In this document: one piece after another, positions 14,741 through 22,390 of the stretch
Layout: the number at the start of each line of letters is the position of its first letter
Position numbering within the stretch: the first letter of the stretch is position 1
From: SZUA-521 sp041738285
GTDB taxonomy: Bacteria > Pseudomonadota > Gammaproteobacteria > Pseudomonadales > Azotimanducaceae
Direction: 5' to 3'
Length of the DNA stretch: 22,390 nucleotides
Assembly: GCA_041738285.1 (NCBI GenBank)
Contig: JBGSQB010000198.1
Location: forward strand, 1-22,390
Notes under the pieces: model-generated
The model's database searches: none
What the model was told of the DNA's origin: nothing
Seen by the model: the letters and a program-made list of their open reading frames with translations, nothing else
Program-made: the position numbers and the translations under genes

Positions 14741-14756
14741 GCATCTGGCCAGATGC
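14741..14756. promoter_or_regulatory. 16-bp perfect palindrome, candidate operator
   Basis: GCATCTGGCCAGATGC is fully self-complementary and starts 22 bp past the gap stop codon. It lies between the weak -35 and the TATACT -10 candidate, the usual place for a repressor or a MerR-type activator. A rival reading is a short 3' hairpin of the gap mRNA. I do not recognise the motif. Confidence 0.35.
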
Positions 14757-14778
14757 ACGTTCGACGGCAGAGCGCGTC

Positions 14779-16251
14779 TCAACCAAAACCGATGTGGGCG
14801 ACGTCCTTCGGAATGAGGGGATAGCGAATTCCGGACCATTTCTGCAGCACGCGAACAACCTGACAGGCGTAGCCGAACTCGTTGTCGTACCAGACGTAGA
14901 GCACGATCCGATTGTCCTTGGCGATCGTTGCGCCGCCATCCACGATACAAGCGTGCCGGTTACCGATGAAGTCCGAGGACACCATCTCGGAGGATTCCGT
15001 GTAGTCGATCTGCCGCTGCAGCTGCGAGTACAAGGATGCGTCCCGCATGTGGTTATTCACCTCTTCAACAGTGGTGCTGCGCGCCAGGGTCAGGTTGAGG
15101 ATCGCCAGTGACACGTCGGGGGTCGGCACACGAATCGCATTTCCAGTGAGCTTGCCTTCGAGTTCCGGAAGCAGCTGGGTCACCGCGCTCGAGGCACCGG
15201 TTTCGGTGATCACCATGTTCAGCGGCGCGCTGCGACCACGGCGGCTCTTCTTGTGGTAGTTGTCGCTCAAATTCTGATCGGGCGTGTAGGCGTGTACGGT
15301 TTCCATATGACCGTGCACGATGTTGAACTCATCGTGCATCGCGCGCAGCACGGGGACGATTGCATTGGTTGTGCAGGAGGCGGCGCCAATGATCTTGTCG
15401 TCTGCCGTCATCGAGTTGGAATTGATGCCCGACACGATGTTCTTCAAGCCGCCCTTCACCGGCGCAGTCAACAGCACGCGACCTGCCCCTTTGGATTTCA
15501 GGTGCTCTCCCAGCCCCTTCTGATCGCGCCACGCGCCGGTGTTGTCGATGATCGTCGCATCCTGAATACCGTATTTGGTGTAGTCGACTTCCGCCGGCGC
15601 AGCTGCGTAGATGACGTGAATGACGTTGCCGTTGGCGATGATGCAGCCGTTCTCTTCATCGACGCGGATCGTGCCCTGGAATGCGCCGTGCACGGAGTCG
15701 CGACGTAAGAGGCTCGCGCGTTTGCTGAGGTCGTTGTCACTACCTTTGCGTACGACAATGGCGCGCAATCGCAGCTGATGGCCGCTGCCCGTCTTTTCGA
15801 TTAGGAGCCGCGCCAGCAATCGTCCGATTCGACCAAAGCCATACAGCACGACGTCGTGTGGCCGTTCCACCGGCGGCACATGGCGGCCGATGACCTCGGC
15901 GCATTCGCGCTTGACGAAATCCAGCGGCGTAATGCCCGTGGTGACACTTTCTTCCATGTACGACGTGGCAAGCTTGCCGACATCGATGTGCGAAGGTCCA
16001 AGATCGAGTTCGGAGAGCGCCTTCAAGATGGGAAAGCTCTCGAACTCCGACAGTTCGTTCTTCGCCACCTGTCGTACGTACCGATGCGTCTTCATGATGC
16101 TGGTGACGCTCTGGTTGTACAGCGCTCGCCCATAGCAGTAGCAGACGACGTTGCGGCGGTAGAGGCCGCCAATGATGGGGATCATCGACTCGGCGAGCGC
16201 CTCGCGCTCCTTCCAGTCGGGAAAATAGTCATCGAGCGTCGGTAGAGCCAC
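14779..16251 (-). CDS. gap: Glyceraldehyde-3-phosphate dehydrogenase, long form
   Basis: A 490-residue GAPDH with about 135 extra N-terminal residues compared with the usual 330-340. The nucleotide-binding loop GFGRIGR is at about 138-144. The catalytic ASCTTNAIVPVL places the active-site Cys at about 293. The NAD-site tail WYDNEFGYACQVV is near the C-terminus. The N-terminal extension (from VALPTLDDYFPDWKEREALAESMIPIIGGLYRRNVV) is helical and matches the long GAPDH type I recall from Pseudomonas. The start is GTG at 16251, with GAGG 7 nt upstream; a TTG five codons earlier is less likely. It has its own promoter at 16290-16318. The glycolytic or gluconeogenic direction cannot be told from sequence. 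Confidence 0.93.
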   Translation of the reverse strand: MALPTLDDYFPDWKEREALAESMIPIIGGLYRRNVVCYCYGRALYNQSVTSIMKTHRYVRQVAKNELSEFESFPILKALSELDLGPSHIDVGKLATSYMEESVTTGITPLDFVKRECAEVIGRHVPPVERPHDVVLYGFGRIGRLLARLLIEKTGSGHQLRLRAIVVRKGSDNDLSKRASLLRRDSVHGAFQGTIRVDEENGCIIANGNVIHVIYAAAPAEVDYTKYGIQDATIIDNTGAWRDQKGLGEHLKSKGAGRVLLTAPVKGGLKNIVSGINSNSMTADDKIIGAASCTTNAIVPVLRAMHDEFNIVHGHMETVHAYTPDQNLSDNYHKKSRRGRSAPLNMVITETGASSAVTQLLPELEGKLTGNAIRVPTPDVSLAILNLTLARSTTVEEVNNHMRDASLYSQLQRQIDYTESSEMVSSDFIGNRHACIVDGGATIAKDNRIVLYVWYDNEFGYACQVVRVLQKWSGIRYPLIPKDVAHIGFG

Positions 16252-16289
16252 GCACAAACCTCGCAACGCGGGTCCTTGAGAGGGCGCGC

Positions 16290-16318
16290 ATTATCGGCAA
16301 TTGAACGGCGTCCGGCAA
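16290..16318 (-). promoter_or_regulatory. Sigma70-type promoter of gap
   Basis: On the minus strand the -35 box TTGCCG (16313-16318, 4 of 6) and the -10 box GATAAT (16290-16295, 5 of 6) are separated by 17 bp. The predicted start is near 16282, giving a leader of about 30 nt that holds the GAGG ribosome site. It lies in the short gap after the stop of the oxidoreductase beta gene, so gap can be transcribed apart from that operon. Confidence 0.7.
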
Positions 16319-16340
16319 CGCAGAGAATGTATCGAATTGC

Positions 16341-17396
16341 TTACCTGAAGCTGTCGTTGATCGGTGCGAGCGCGCTGCTGCCCGGGCACAGGTCACGCTC
16401 GGTCAGACTGTTGAGCGGTTGTTCGACGGTGTTCAGGATCTTGTGGCAGTCGGTCGCATTCGCGTCGAGATAGAGCAATCCCGTCACCACCTCACCTTCA
16501 CGCTGCTTTTTCTGCAGGTACGATAGCGCCGCCACCCGATCGTGAGCATCGTAGTCCTCGGCCAGTTTGCGAAGGCGCAGTGTCGAGCCGTCCGGCATCT
16601 TCACGTCTTCGCGCGTGCCGGGCGCATAGTCAGCGGTGATCTCCGCATGGTGCGGAACGAAGTCCGCGGCGACCACATCGCCGCGGTGGCCGCGCACATA
16701 CTCATAGCTCTTGGTCGAGCCTGCATGGTTGTTGAACGCGACGCATGGTGAAATGACATCGATGAACGCAAAGCCCCGGTGCAGCAGGCCGGCCTGGATG
16801 AGCGGCACGAGTTGCCCCTTGTCGCCGGAGAAGCTGCGCGCAACGAACGTCGCGCCCAATTGCAAGGCGATTCCCACGAGATCAATCGGTTCGTACAGAT
16901 TCGGGGCCCCTTTTTTGCTGGTAGACCCCTTGTCGTTGGTTGCGGAGAACTGACCCTTGGTCAATCCGTAGGTTCCGTTGTTGTCGACCATGTACAACAT
17001 GTCGATGCGGCGGCGGACGATGTGCGCGAACTGGCCCATGCCAATTGACGCCGAGTCGCCATCGCCCGATATGCCAATGTAATAGAGCTCACGGTTGGCC
17101 AGGTGCGCGCCGGTCGTGACCGATGGCATACGCCCATGCACCGAGTTGAATCCGTGTGATTTGCCGAGAAAATAGCTAGGCGTCTTGGAAGAGCAACCAA
17201 TGCCGGACACTTTCGCGAACCGATGGGGTGGAATCGAAAGTTCCGCACACGCGGTGACGATGGCGGCGCTAACCGAGTCGTGGCCGCAGCCCGCACACAG
17301 CGTGGACACAGGCCCTTCGTACTGCCGCCGCGTGAGGCCAAGTTCATTGACCTTGAGACGGGGATGCGCCGCGCTCGGTTTTGCCACGAATGTCAT
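16341..17396 (-). CDS. korB: 2-oxoacid:ferredoxin oxidoreductase, beta subunit (TPP, Fe-S)
   Basis: A 351-residue beta subunit that binds thiamine diphosphate and one [4Fe-4S] cluster. The cluster ligands fit C34-x2-C37 (LCAGCGH), C68 (GIGCSS) and C218 (SPCVAFNN). The TPP motif runs from GDGDSASIG at 111-119 to NNGTYGLTKGQ at 139-149. It oxidatively decarboxylates a 2-oxoacid to acyl-CoA and passes electrons to ferredoxin or a partner flavoprotein. The sequence pattern NNGxYGLTKGQFSxT and the two-subunit make-up are most like 2-oxoglutarate enzymes (KorAB), but pyruvate or other acids cannot be excluded. Its start ATG overlaps the korA stop (ATGA). Confidence 0.88.
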   Translation of the reverse strand: MTFVAKPSAAHPRLKVNELGLTRRQYEGPVSTLCAGCGHDSVSAAIVTACAELSIPPHRFAKVSGIGCSSKTPSYFLGKSHGFNSVHGRMPSVTTGAHLANRELYYIGISGDGDSASIGMGQFAHIVRRRIDMLYMVDNNGTYGLTKGQFSATNDKGSTSKKGAPNLYEPIDLVGIALQLGATFVARSFSGDKGQLVPLIQAGLLHRGFAFIDVISPCVAFNNHAGSTKSYEYVRGHRGDVVAADFVPHHAEITADYAPGTREDVKMPDGSTLRLRKLAEDYDAHDRVAALSYLQKKQREGEVVTGLLYLDANATDCHKILNTVEQPLNSLTERDLCPGSSALAPINDSFR

Positions 17397-19222
17397 CGAT
17401 GAACCTCCGAGATGCGGGCCAGTCGATTGGATATGAAATGATCGTGAACCTGCTCGTAGATGGTATCGGCTGAGATCGAGAATCCGCCGTAGTAGCGCAC
17501 AGGCACGAGCTTCGCGGGATCGAGGTCACCTTCGTTGACGAGCAGTGTGCGCATCTGCGCATCCCGATTCTGCTCGACGATGAAGCAAAGGTCATGGGAG
17601 GCGATGAACTCGTACACCGCCGCGTTGAATGGCACAGCGCGAATACGCATCCGGTCGAGCTGAATGCCATCATCAGCCAGCAGGTCGAGCGCTTCGTCCA
17701 TGGGCACCGCGCTGGTGCCGTAATAGATGATGCCGTACGGACGCGGCTGCGCGCCCTTGACGATGTCCGGTGCCGGCACGATGTTGGCCGCGGTCTCCCA
17801 CTTCTTGACCAGACGATCCATGTTGTCCGTGTACTCGTCCGGATCTTCCGTGTAGCGCGCGTAGGCATCGCGCGAAGTACCACGCGTGAAGAAACTGCCT
17901 CTTGACGGGTGCGCTCCCGGCAGGGTGCGGTAGCCGATGCCATCACCATCCACGTCGAGATAGCGGCCGTACTGTTCGATGCGGTCGAGGTCCGCCGCGG
18001 TGTACACCTTGCCCCGGTCGTAGCGCCGCGCATCGTCCCAGGTCAATGGTTCGCACATGGCCTCGTTCATGCCGAGTTCGAGATCGCTCATCACCAGGAC
18101 AGGCGTCTGCAAACGGTCCGCGAGATCCAGCGCATCGGCGGCAAACTCGAAGCACTCCTTCGGATCCGACGGAATGAGCAGCACGTGCTTTGTGTCACCG
18201 TGGGACGCATAAGCGGCCGCGAGCATGTCGGACTGCTGCGTGCGCGTCGGCATACCGGTCGATGGACCCGCCCTTTGAATGTCGAAAATGACCGCAGGCA
18301 ATTCGGCAAAATAGGCAAGGCCGAGGAACTCGCTCATCAGCGATATCCCCGGGCCGCTCGTCGCCGTGAACGCGCGGGCTCCATTCCAGGCAGCGCCGAT
18401 TACCATGCCAATGGCGGACAGCTCGTCTTCCGCCTGCATGATCGCGAAGCGCTTACGTCCGGTCGCCTTGTCGATACGCAGGCGATTGGCATAGTGCTCG
18501 AAGGATTCCGCAACGGATGTCGATGGCGTGATGGGATACCACGCGCACACCGTTGCCCCGCCATACACGCAACCGAGCGCTGCCGCGGTGTTGCCATCCA
18601 TCATGATCTTGTTGCCGACGGCGTTGCAGCGCTTTGCCTGAATCGGGAGTGGGCACTTGAGGTAGTCGAGCGCGTAATTGCGCCCAATCTCGAGGGCGTG
18701 GATGTTCGGCTTGATGAGCGCATCCTTACCCTTGTACTGATCCGACACCATGCCGGTCAGCACATCGAAATCGATGTTCAGCAGCGCCGACAGCGCGCCA
18801 ACGTAGACGATATTCTTGAACAACTGTCGCTGCTTCGGATCGGAAAACTCCGACAGCAGGAGCGTCGAAATCGGAATGGCGATCTCGTGCACGTCCGCGC
18901 GCTTGAGCGATCGGTCGAGCGGCTTGGAGTTGTCGTAGACGAGATAGCCTTCTGGGACGATGCTCGCCACGTCTTCTGCGTAGGTTTCCGCGTTCATCGC
19001 CACCATGACATCGACGCCTTCGCGGCGACCGAGGTAGCCATGCTCGTTCACGCGCACTTCGAACCACGTGGGCAGCCCCTGAATGTTCGACGGGAAGATA
19101 TTGCGCGTACCCACCGGTATGCCCATTCGGAACAGCGCCTTGGCGAACATACTGTTCGCAGACGCAGATCCCGATCCGTTGACGTTGGCGAACTTGATAA
19201 CGAAATCGTTGTGGCGCGTCAT
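17393..19222 (-). CDS. korA: 2-oxoacid:ferredoxin oxidoreductase, fused gamma-alpha subunit
   Basis: A 609-residue subunit made of two domains. Residues about 5-200 are the gamma domain (FVIKFANVNGSGSASAN, then GVDVMVAMNAETY), and from about 204 the alpha (pyrimidine/transketolase-like) domain with YPITPST at 229-235, ATSGPGISLMSEFLGLAY and RAGPSTGMPTRTQQSD. The gamma-alpha fusion is the usual form in bacterial KorA. The start ATG overlaps the upstream stop as TAATG and begins directly with the gamma domain; the longer frame to 19312 reads the other gene out of phase. An insertion of roughly 80 residues around GYRTLPGAHPSRGSFFTRGTSRD separates alpha sub-domains. It pairs with korB to form the catalytic unit. 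Confidence 0.88.
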   Translation of the reverse strand: MTRHNDFVIKFANVNGSGSASANSMFAKALFRMGIPVGTRNIFPSNIQGLPTWFEVRVNEHGYLGRREGVDVMVAMNAETYAEDVASIVPEGYLVYDNSKPLDRSLKRADVHEIAIPISTLLLSEFSDPKQRQLFKNIVYVGALSALLNIDFDVLTGMVSDQYKGKDALIKPNIHALEIGRNYALDYLKCPLPIQAKRCNAVGNKIMMDGNTAAALGCVYGGATVCAWYPITPSTSVAESFEHYANRLRIDKATGRKRFAIMQAEDELSAIGMVIGAAWNGARAFTATSGPGISLMSEFLGLAYFAELPAVIFDIQRAGPSTGMPTRTQQSDMLAAAYASHGDTKHVLLIPSDPKECFEFAADALDLADRLQTPVLVMSDLELGMNEAMCEPLTWDDARRYDRGKVYTAADLDRIEQYGRYLDVDGDGIGYRTLPGAHPSRGSFFTRGTSRDAYARYTEDPDEYTDNMDRLVKKWETAANIVPAPDIVKGAQPRPYGIIYYGTSAVPMDEALDLLADDGIQLDRMRIRAVPFNAAVYEFIASHDLCFIVEQNRDAQMRTLLVNEGDLDPAKLVPVRYYGGFSISADTIYEQVHDHFISNRLARISEVHR

Positions 19223-21006
19223 TACGCGTACGACCCGAGTTGTGGAACGTGGATGACGGATTTCTGCATGTCCCAGGCGTTGGTTGGACAGCGCTCGGCG
19301 CAGAGGCCGCAATGCAGGCAGACGTCCTCATCCTTCGCCATGACACGTCCCGTCTTCAGGGTACCCGAAACGTACAGATCCTGATCAGTGTTGAGCGCGG
19401 GTGCGGTCAGGCGGCCGCGCAGATCCGGCTCCTCCGCATTGTCGGTGAACGAAATACAGTCCATCGGACAGATGTCGACGCACGCATCGCATTCGATGCA
19501 AAGGTTGTCGGTGAACACCGTCTGCACGTCGCAGTTGAGACAGCGCTGCGCCTCGCGCAGGCCGAGCTCTCGATCGAAGCCGAGTTCGACCTCCATCTTC
19601 ACGTCCTTGAGCGACACGCGCGGATCGGCGTGCGGCACGAGATGACGCTTCGAGGCATCGTGGGCGGCGTCGTAGCTCCACTCGTGCATGCCCATCTTCT
19701 GACTGATGAGGTTGACACCCTCCGGCGGCCGATCCTTGGTCAGATCCTTACCCTGGCAGAACAGGTGAATCGAGATCGCCGCTTGATGGGCATGCGCGGA
19801 GGCCCAGATGATGTTCTCGGGGCCGAACGCGGAGTCACCGCCGAAGAACACTTTCTCGTGTGTCGATTGCAGTGTCACCTTATCGAGAATCGGACAGTCC
19901 CACTTGTCGAAGGTCAGGCCGATGTCGCGCTCGATCCACGGGCAGTGATTGTCCTGACCGATGGCCATCAGCACGTGGTCAGCCGCCATGAACACGTCCG
20001 GTTCACCCGACGCCACGTAGGTTAAGCGCCCCTTCTCGTCCTTCACCGGCTTGACGCAGGAGAACAGCACGCCCTTCAGCTTGCCATTCTCGACCACGAA
20101 CTCCTTCGGCGGCCGGTTGTTGATGATGGGGATGCCCTCGGACATGGCATCTTCCTTTTCCCACTCGGATGCCTTCATCACGTCGAATGCGGAGCGCACG
20201 ACGACGGTGACCTGATCTGCGCCGATGCGCCGTGAGGTGCGGCAACAGTCCATCGCCGTGTTGCCGCCACCGAGCACGATGACCTTGCCGTTGATGGCGG
20301 TGGTGTGACCGAACGCCACGCTCGACAGCCAATCGATGCCGATGTGAATGTAGGGTGCGGCCGCATCGCGGCCCGGAATGTCGGTGAGGTCACGGCCACG
20401 CGGCGCGCCGGTACCGATGAAGTACGCATCGAAACCCTGGTCGAGCATCGATTTGAAGCTGGTGATCTCGTGACCGAAGTGACAGATCACGCCCATGTCG
20501 AGGATGCGGTCGACCTCTTCTTCGAGCACCGCCGCCGGCAGGCGGAAGGCGGGAATCTGGGTGCGCATCATGCCGCCGCCCTTGCTGTCCTTCTCGAACA
20601 GATGCACTTCGTATCCCAAAGGCAATAGATCGCGCGCCACGGCGAGCGACGCCGGGCCGGCACCGATCAGTGCAATACGCTTGCCGTTTTTCACGCTAGG
20701 AACCCGCGGCAGGTACGGCGTGATGTCACCTTTATTGTCCGCAGCCACCCGTTTCAGGCGGCAGATGGCGACCGGCTTTTCTTCGGTGCGCACGCGTCGG
20801 CACGCCGGTTCGCAGGGACGATCGCAGGTTCGCCCCAGAATGCCGGGGAACACATTGGAGTCCCAATTGATCATGTACGCTTCGGTGTAGCGCTCCTGGG
20901 CGATCAGGCGGATGTATTCCGGCACCGGCGTGTGCGCGGGACACGCCCACTGACAGTCCACCACCTTGTGAAAATAGGTGGGATCGAAGATGTTCGTCGG
21001 CTTCAT
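19222..21006 (-). CDS. GltD-like FAD/NAD(P) oxidoreductase fused to a 2[4Fe-4S] ferredoxin domain
   Basis: A 594-residue protein. Residues 1-90 are the GltD/DPYD-type Fe-S domain (C18, C22; C61, C65, C69 in GRTCDRPCEPAC; C82). Then comes an FAD site, RIALIGAGPASLAVARDL at about 109-126, and an NAD(P) site, VIVLGGGNTAMDCCR near 244-258. Towards the C-terminus are CIECDACVDICP and CLHCGLCAERCP, two [4Fe-4S] motifs of ferredoxin type. It would move electrons between NAD(P)(H) and the oxoacid enzyme or a free ferredoxin. It heads a three-gene operon and its stop overlaps the korA start. AGGAG lies 13 nt before the ATG, a rather long spacing. Direction of electron flow and NAD versus NADP are not readable here. 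It may be the third (KorC-like) subunit. Confidence 0.85.
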   Translation of the reverse strand: MKPTNIFDPTYFHKVVDCQWACPAHTPVPEYIRLIAQERYTEAYMINWDSNVFPGILGRTCDRPCEPACRRVRTEEKPVAICRLKRVAADNKGDITPYLPRVPSVKNGKRIALIGAGPASLAVARDLLPLGYEVHLFEKDSKGGGMMRTQIPAFRLPAAVLEEEVDRILDMGVICHFGHEITSFKSMLDQGFDAYFIGTGAPRGRDLTDIPGRDAAAPYIHIGIDWLSSVAFGHTTAINGKVIVLGGGNTAMDCCRTSRRIGADQVTVVVRSAFDVMKASEWEKEDAMSEGIPIINNRPPKEFVVENGKLKGVLFSCVKPVKDEKGRLTYVASGEPDVFMAADHVLMAIGQDNHCPWIERDIGLTFDKWDCPILDKVTLQSTHEKVFFGGDSAFGPENIIWASAHAHQAAISIHLFCQGKDLTKDRPPEGVNLISQKMGMHEWSYDAAHDASKRHLVPHADPRVSLKDVKMEVELGFDRELGLREAQRCLNCDVQTVFTDNLCIECDACVDICPMDCISFTDNAEEPDLRGRLTAPALNTDQDLYVSGTLKTGRVMAKDEDVCLHCGLCAERCPTNAWDMQKSVIHVPQLGSYA

Positions 21007-21181
21007 CGTTGTCGGACCACTCCTGCCCCCGGCGTCACGTCACGCGCACCGGCACGCTGTCACGAATCTCCCCGCCAGGCCACGGCCCGCCCAGCCCATG
21101 TACACGCCCGCGTGAGTCCCCTGAAGACCCCGCCTGCCAACTTTAACGCGTCTGAATTAACGAATCCACGGCCGGGCGTCG

Positions 21182-21187
21182 TAGAAT
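21182..21187 (+). promoter_or_regulatory. Possible -10 box of mfd
   Basis: TAGAAT matches 5 of 6 -10 bases and lies 50 bp before the mfd ATG. The best -35, TTAACG at 21157-21162, is at a long 19-bp spacing. The 230-nt region 21007-21236 must also hold the promoter of the divergent oxidoreductase operon; on that strand I see a TTGGCA (-35-like) but no good -10. Confidence 0.35.
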
Positions 21188-21236
21188 TGCGCGCTTCGTC
21201 AGATCGACAGCAGACCCGCGGGCCGCCGCAAAGTTC

Positions 21237-22390
21237 ATGCAGCCATTGATCGACCCCAACGTACCTGTGCTACCTGGCCGGCCCGGCGAGCGCATCGCAT
21301 GGCAGTCGCTGCATGGTGCGGCGCGATCGCTCGCGGCAGTCCGCGCTGCCGAGCTGCACACCGGGCTGACCCTGCTGGTGACCGCCGATTCTGCGGCGGC
21401 CTACCGAATGGTGCGGGAACTCGAGTTCTTCCGCCGCGAAGCCGATCTACCCGTGCTCATGCTGCCGGACTGGGAAACCCTGCCGTACGACGCCTTTTCT
21501 CCGCACCAGGACATCACCAGCGAACGACTGGCGACCCTCAACCGTCTGCCGAAACTCAAACGTGGCGTGCTCGTCTTGCCCATCAAGACGCTGATGCAAC
21601 GCCTCGCGCCGCCCACATTCCTCGACGGCCATGTGCTCCTGCTCGAGCGCGGCGATGCGTTCGACCCCCACACCTATCGGGCCCGGCTCGAACACGCCGG
21701 CTACCGGGCGGTCGACACCGTGAGCGAACGTGGGGAGTTCGCCGTACGCGGATCCCTCATGGACATCTTTCCGATGGGCGCCGACAACGCCTATCGCATC
21801 GACCTGTTCGATGACGAAATCGAAACCCTGCGCACCTTCGATCCGGACACGCAGCGCACCCTGACCCAGTGCGACTCGATCGAGCTGCTGCCCGCCAAGG
21901 AGTTCCCGCTCGACGGCGCCGCAATCGCGCGGTTCCGTAACCGCTGGCACGCAGCCTTCGATGTCGACGTGCGTCGCTGCGCCATTTATCAGGACGTCAG
22001 CCGGGGATTCGCCGCCTCGGGCGTCGAGTATTACCTGCCATTTTTCTTCGAACAGATGGCCACGCTGTTCGACTACCTGCCACGCGACGCCCTGTTGATA
22101 CGTGATCACGATTGCGAAGCCGCCGCACAGGCGTTCCACGGTGAAGTGTTCGAGCGCTACGAGAGCCTGCGTCACGACATCGAGCGACCGATCCTGCCAC
22201 CGAAGGATCTGTACCTGTCGGTCGAAGAGATGATTGCGGCACTCGCGCCGATGACCACCGTCGTCATCGACGGCGCGCGCCATGCCGTGTCATTTGCCAC
22301 CCGCGAGGTGCCGGACGTGTCGGTCAATCACCGCGCGCGGGTTCCGGCCGAACGTCTGATCGCGTTTCTGGGCACCACCACCGCTCCGGT
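21237..22390 (+). CDS. mfd: Transcription-repair coupling factor Mfd (5' part, runs off the window)
   Basis: The first 384 codons of a protein of about 1150 residues, open to the window edge. Mfd releases stalled RNA polymerase at DNA damage and recruits UvrA. The UvrB-like N-terminal module is recognisable: LPDWETLPYDAFSPHQDITSERL at about 77-99, then GEFAVRGSLMDIFPMG at about 166-181, followed by YRIDLFDDEIETLRTFDPDTQRT. The RNA-polymerase-binding and helicase domains lie beyond the window. The start ATG is the first in frame and gives the normal Mfd N-terminus; no strong ribosome site is seen. It is divergent from the oxidoreductase operon. Confidence 0.93.
   Translation, partial: MQPLIDPNVPVLPGRPGERIAWQSLHGAARSLAAVRAAELHTGLTLLVTADSAAAYRMVRELEFFRREADLPVLMLPDWETLPYDAFSPHQDITSERLATLNRLPKLKRGVLVLPIKTLMQRLAPPTFLDGHVLLLERGDAFDPHTYRARLEHAGYRAVDTVSERGEFAVRGSLMDIFPMGADNAYRIDLFDDEIETLRTFDPDTQRTLTQCDSIELLPAKEFPLDGAAIARFRNRWHAAFDVDVRRCAIYQDVSRGFAASGVEYYLPFFFEQMATLFDYLPRDALLIRDHDCEAAAQAFHGEVFERYESLRHDIERPILPPKDLYLSVEEMIAALAPMTTVVIDGARHAVSFATREVPDVSVNHRARVPAERLIAFLGTTTAP

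Larger units (their letters stand above)
14496..14778. other. Intergenic region between gap and nqrA
   Basis: No gene is seen. The region contains, from the gap end, a 16-bp palindrome (14741-14756), a TATACT box (14730-14735, minus), a 7-bp GC hairpin (14698-14716) and a CGCGCG hairpin (14654-14670). The 140 nt nearest nqrA show no recognisable promoter. It must hold the end of the gap transcript and probably the nqr promoter. Confidence 0.6.

Noticed and set aside
17909..19384. 491-codon open frame on the plus strand
   Set aside because: Antisense to korA with no recognisable domain; a shadow frame.
21141..21162. FNR/ANR-like site in the oxidoreductase-mfd intergenic region
   Set aside because: TTAA half-sites occur as an inverted pair, but the core does not fit TTGAT-N4-ATCAA, so oxygen control is not supported.
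21447..22283. 278-codon minus-strand frame
   Set aside because: Antisense to mfd, whose motifs are clear.

Overview
The window looks like the chromosome of a GC-rich gammaproteobacterium. This rests on the gene content (Na+-translocating NADH:quinone reductase nqrABCDEF, PutP, a long-form GAPDH, Mfd), on Pseudomonas-style REP palindromes, and on the order mfd - gap - nqr, which I recall from Pseudomonas genomes but could not look up. No phage, transposase, integrase, CRISPR or resistance gene is visible. Nearly all coding space is housekeeping or energy metabolism.

Layout. Bases 1-450 hold a two-tRNA transcription unit (tRNA-Glu then tRNA-Gly, minus strand) with a clear sigma70-type promoter and a structured tail. 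Bases 487-1377 encode a DUF815-type ATPase (minus). Bases 1516-3165 carry a small Arg/Asp-rich ORF followed by the Na+/proline symporter putP (plus). Bases 3075-5303 are a tight minus-strand operon: GNAT acetyltransferase, DUF503 protein, small membrane protein, glycerophosphodiesterase. Bases 5396-7077 are a coupled plus-strand pair, a luciferase-like oxidoreductase and a Nudix hydrolase. A 70-residue hypothetical (minus) and an enoyl-CoA hydratase/isomerase (plus) follow. Bases 8245-8655 are gene-free and full of palindromic repeats. Bases 8656-14495 are the complete nqrABCDEF operon (minus). Bases 14779-16251 are gap (minus) with its own promoter. Bases 16341-21006 are a three-gene, translationally coupled operon (minus) for a 2-oxoacid:ferredoxin-type oxidoreductase whose first gene is a GltD-like flavoprotein fused to a two-cluster ferredoxin domain. 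From 21237 the 5' third of mfd runs off the window (plus).

How the genes fit together. The 2-oxoacid oxidoreductase operon, GAPDH and Na+-NQR form a 12.4 kb same-strand block concerned with carbon oxidation and low-potential or NADH electron flow. NQR turns NADH into a sodium gradient, which PutP at the other end of the window could use. The most interesting part is the oxidoreductase operon lying between mfd and gap: the GltD/ferredoxin fusion is a plausible wire between the TPP/Fe-S enzyme and NAD(P)(H). Its substrate, direction and acceptor cannot be read from sequence. The repeat cluster at the 3' end of nqrF is the other notable non-coding feature.
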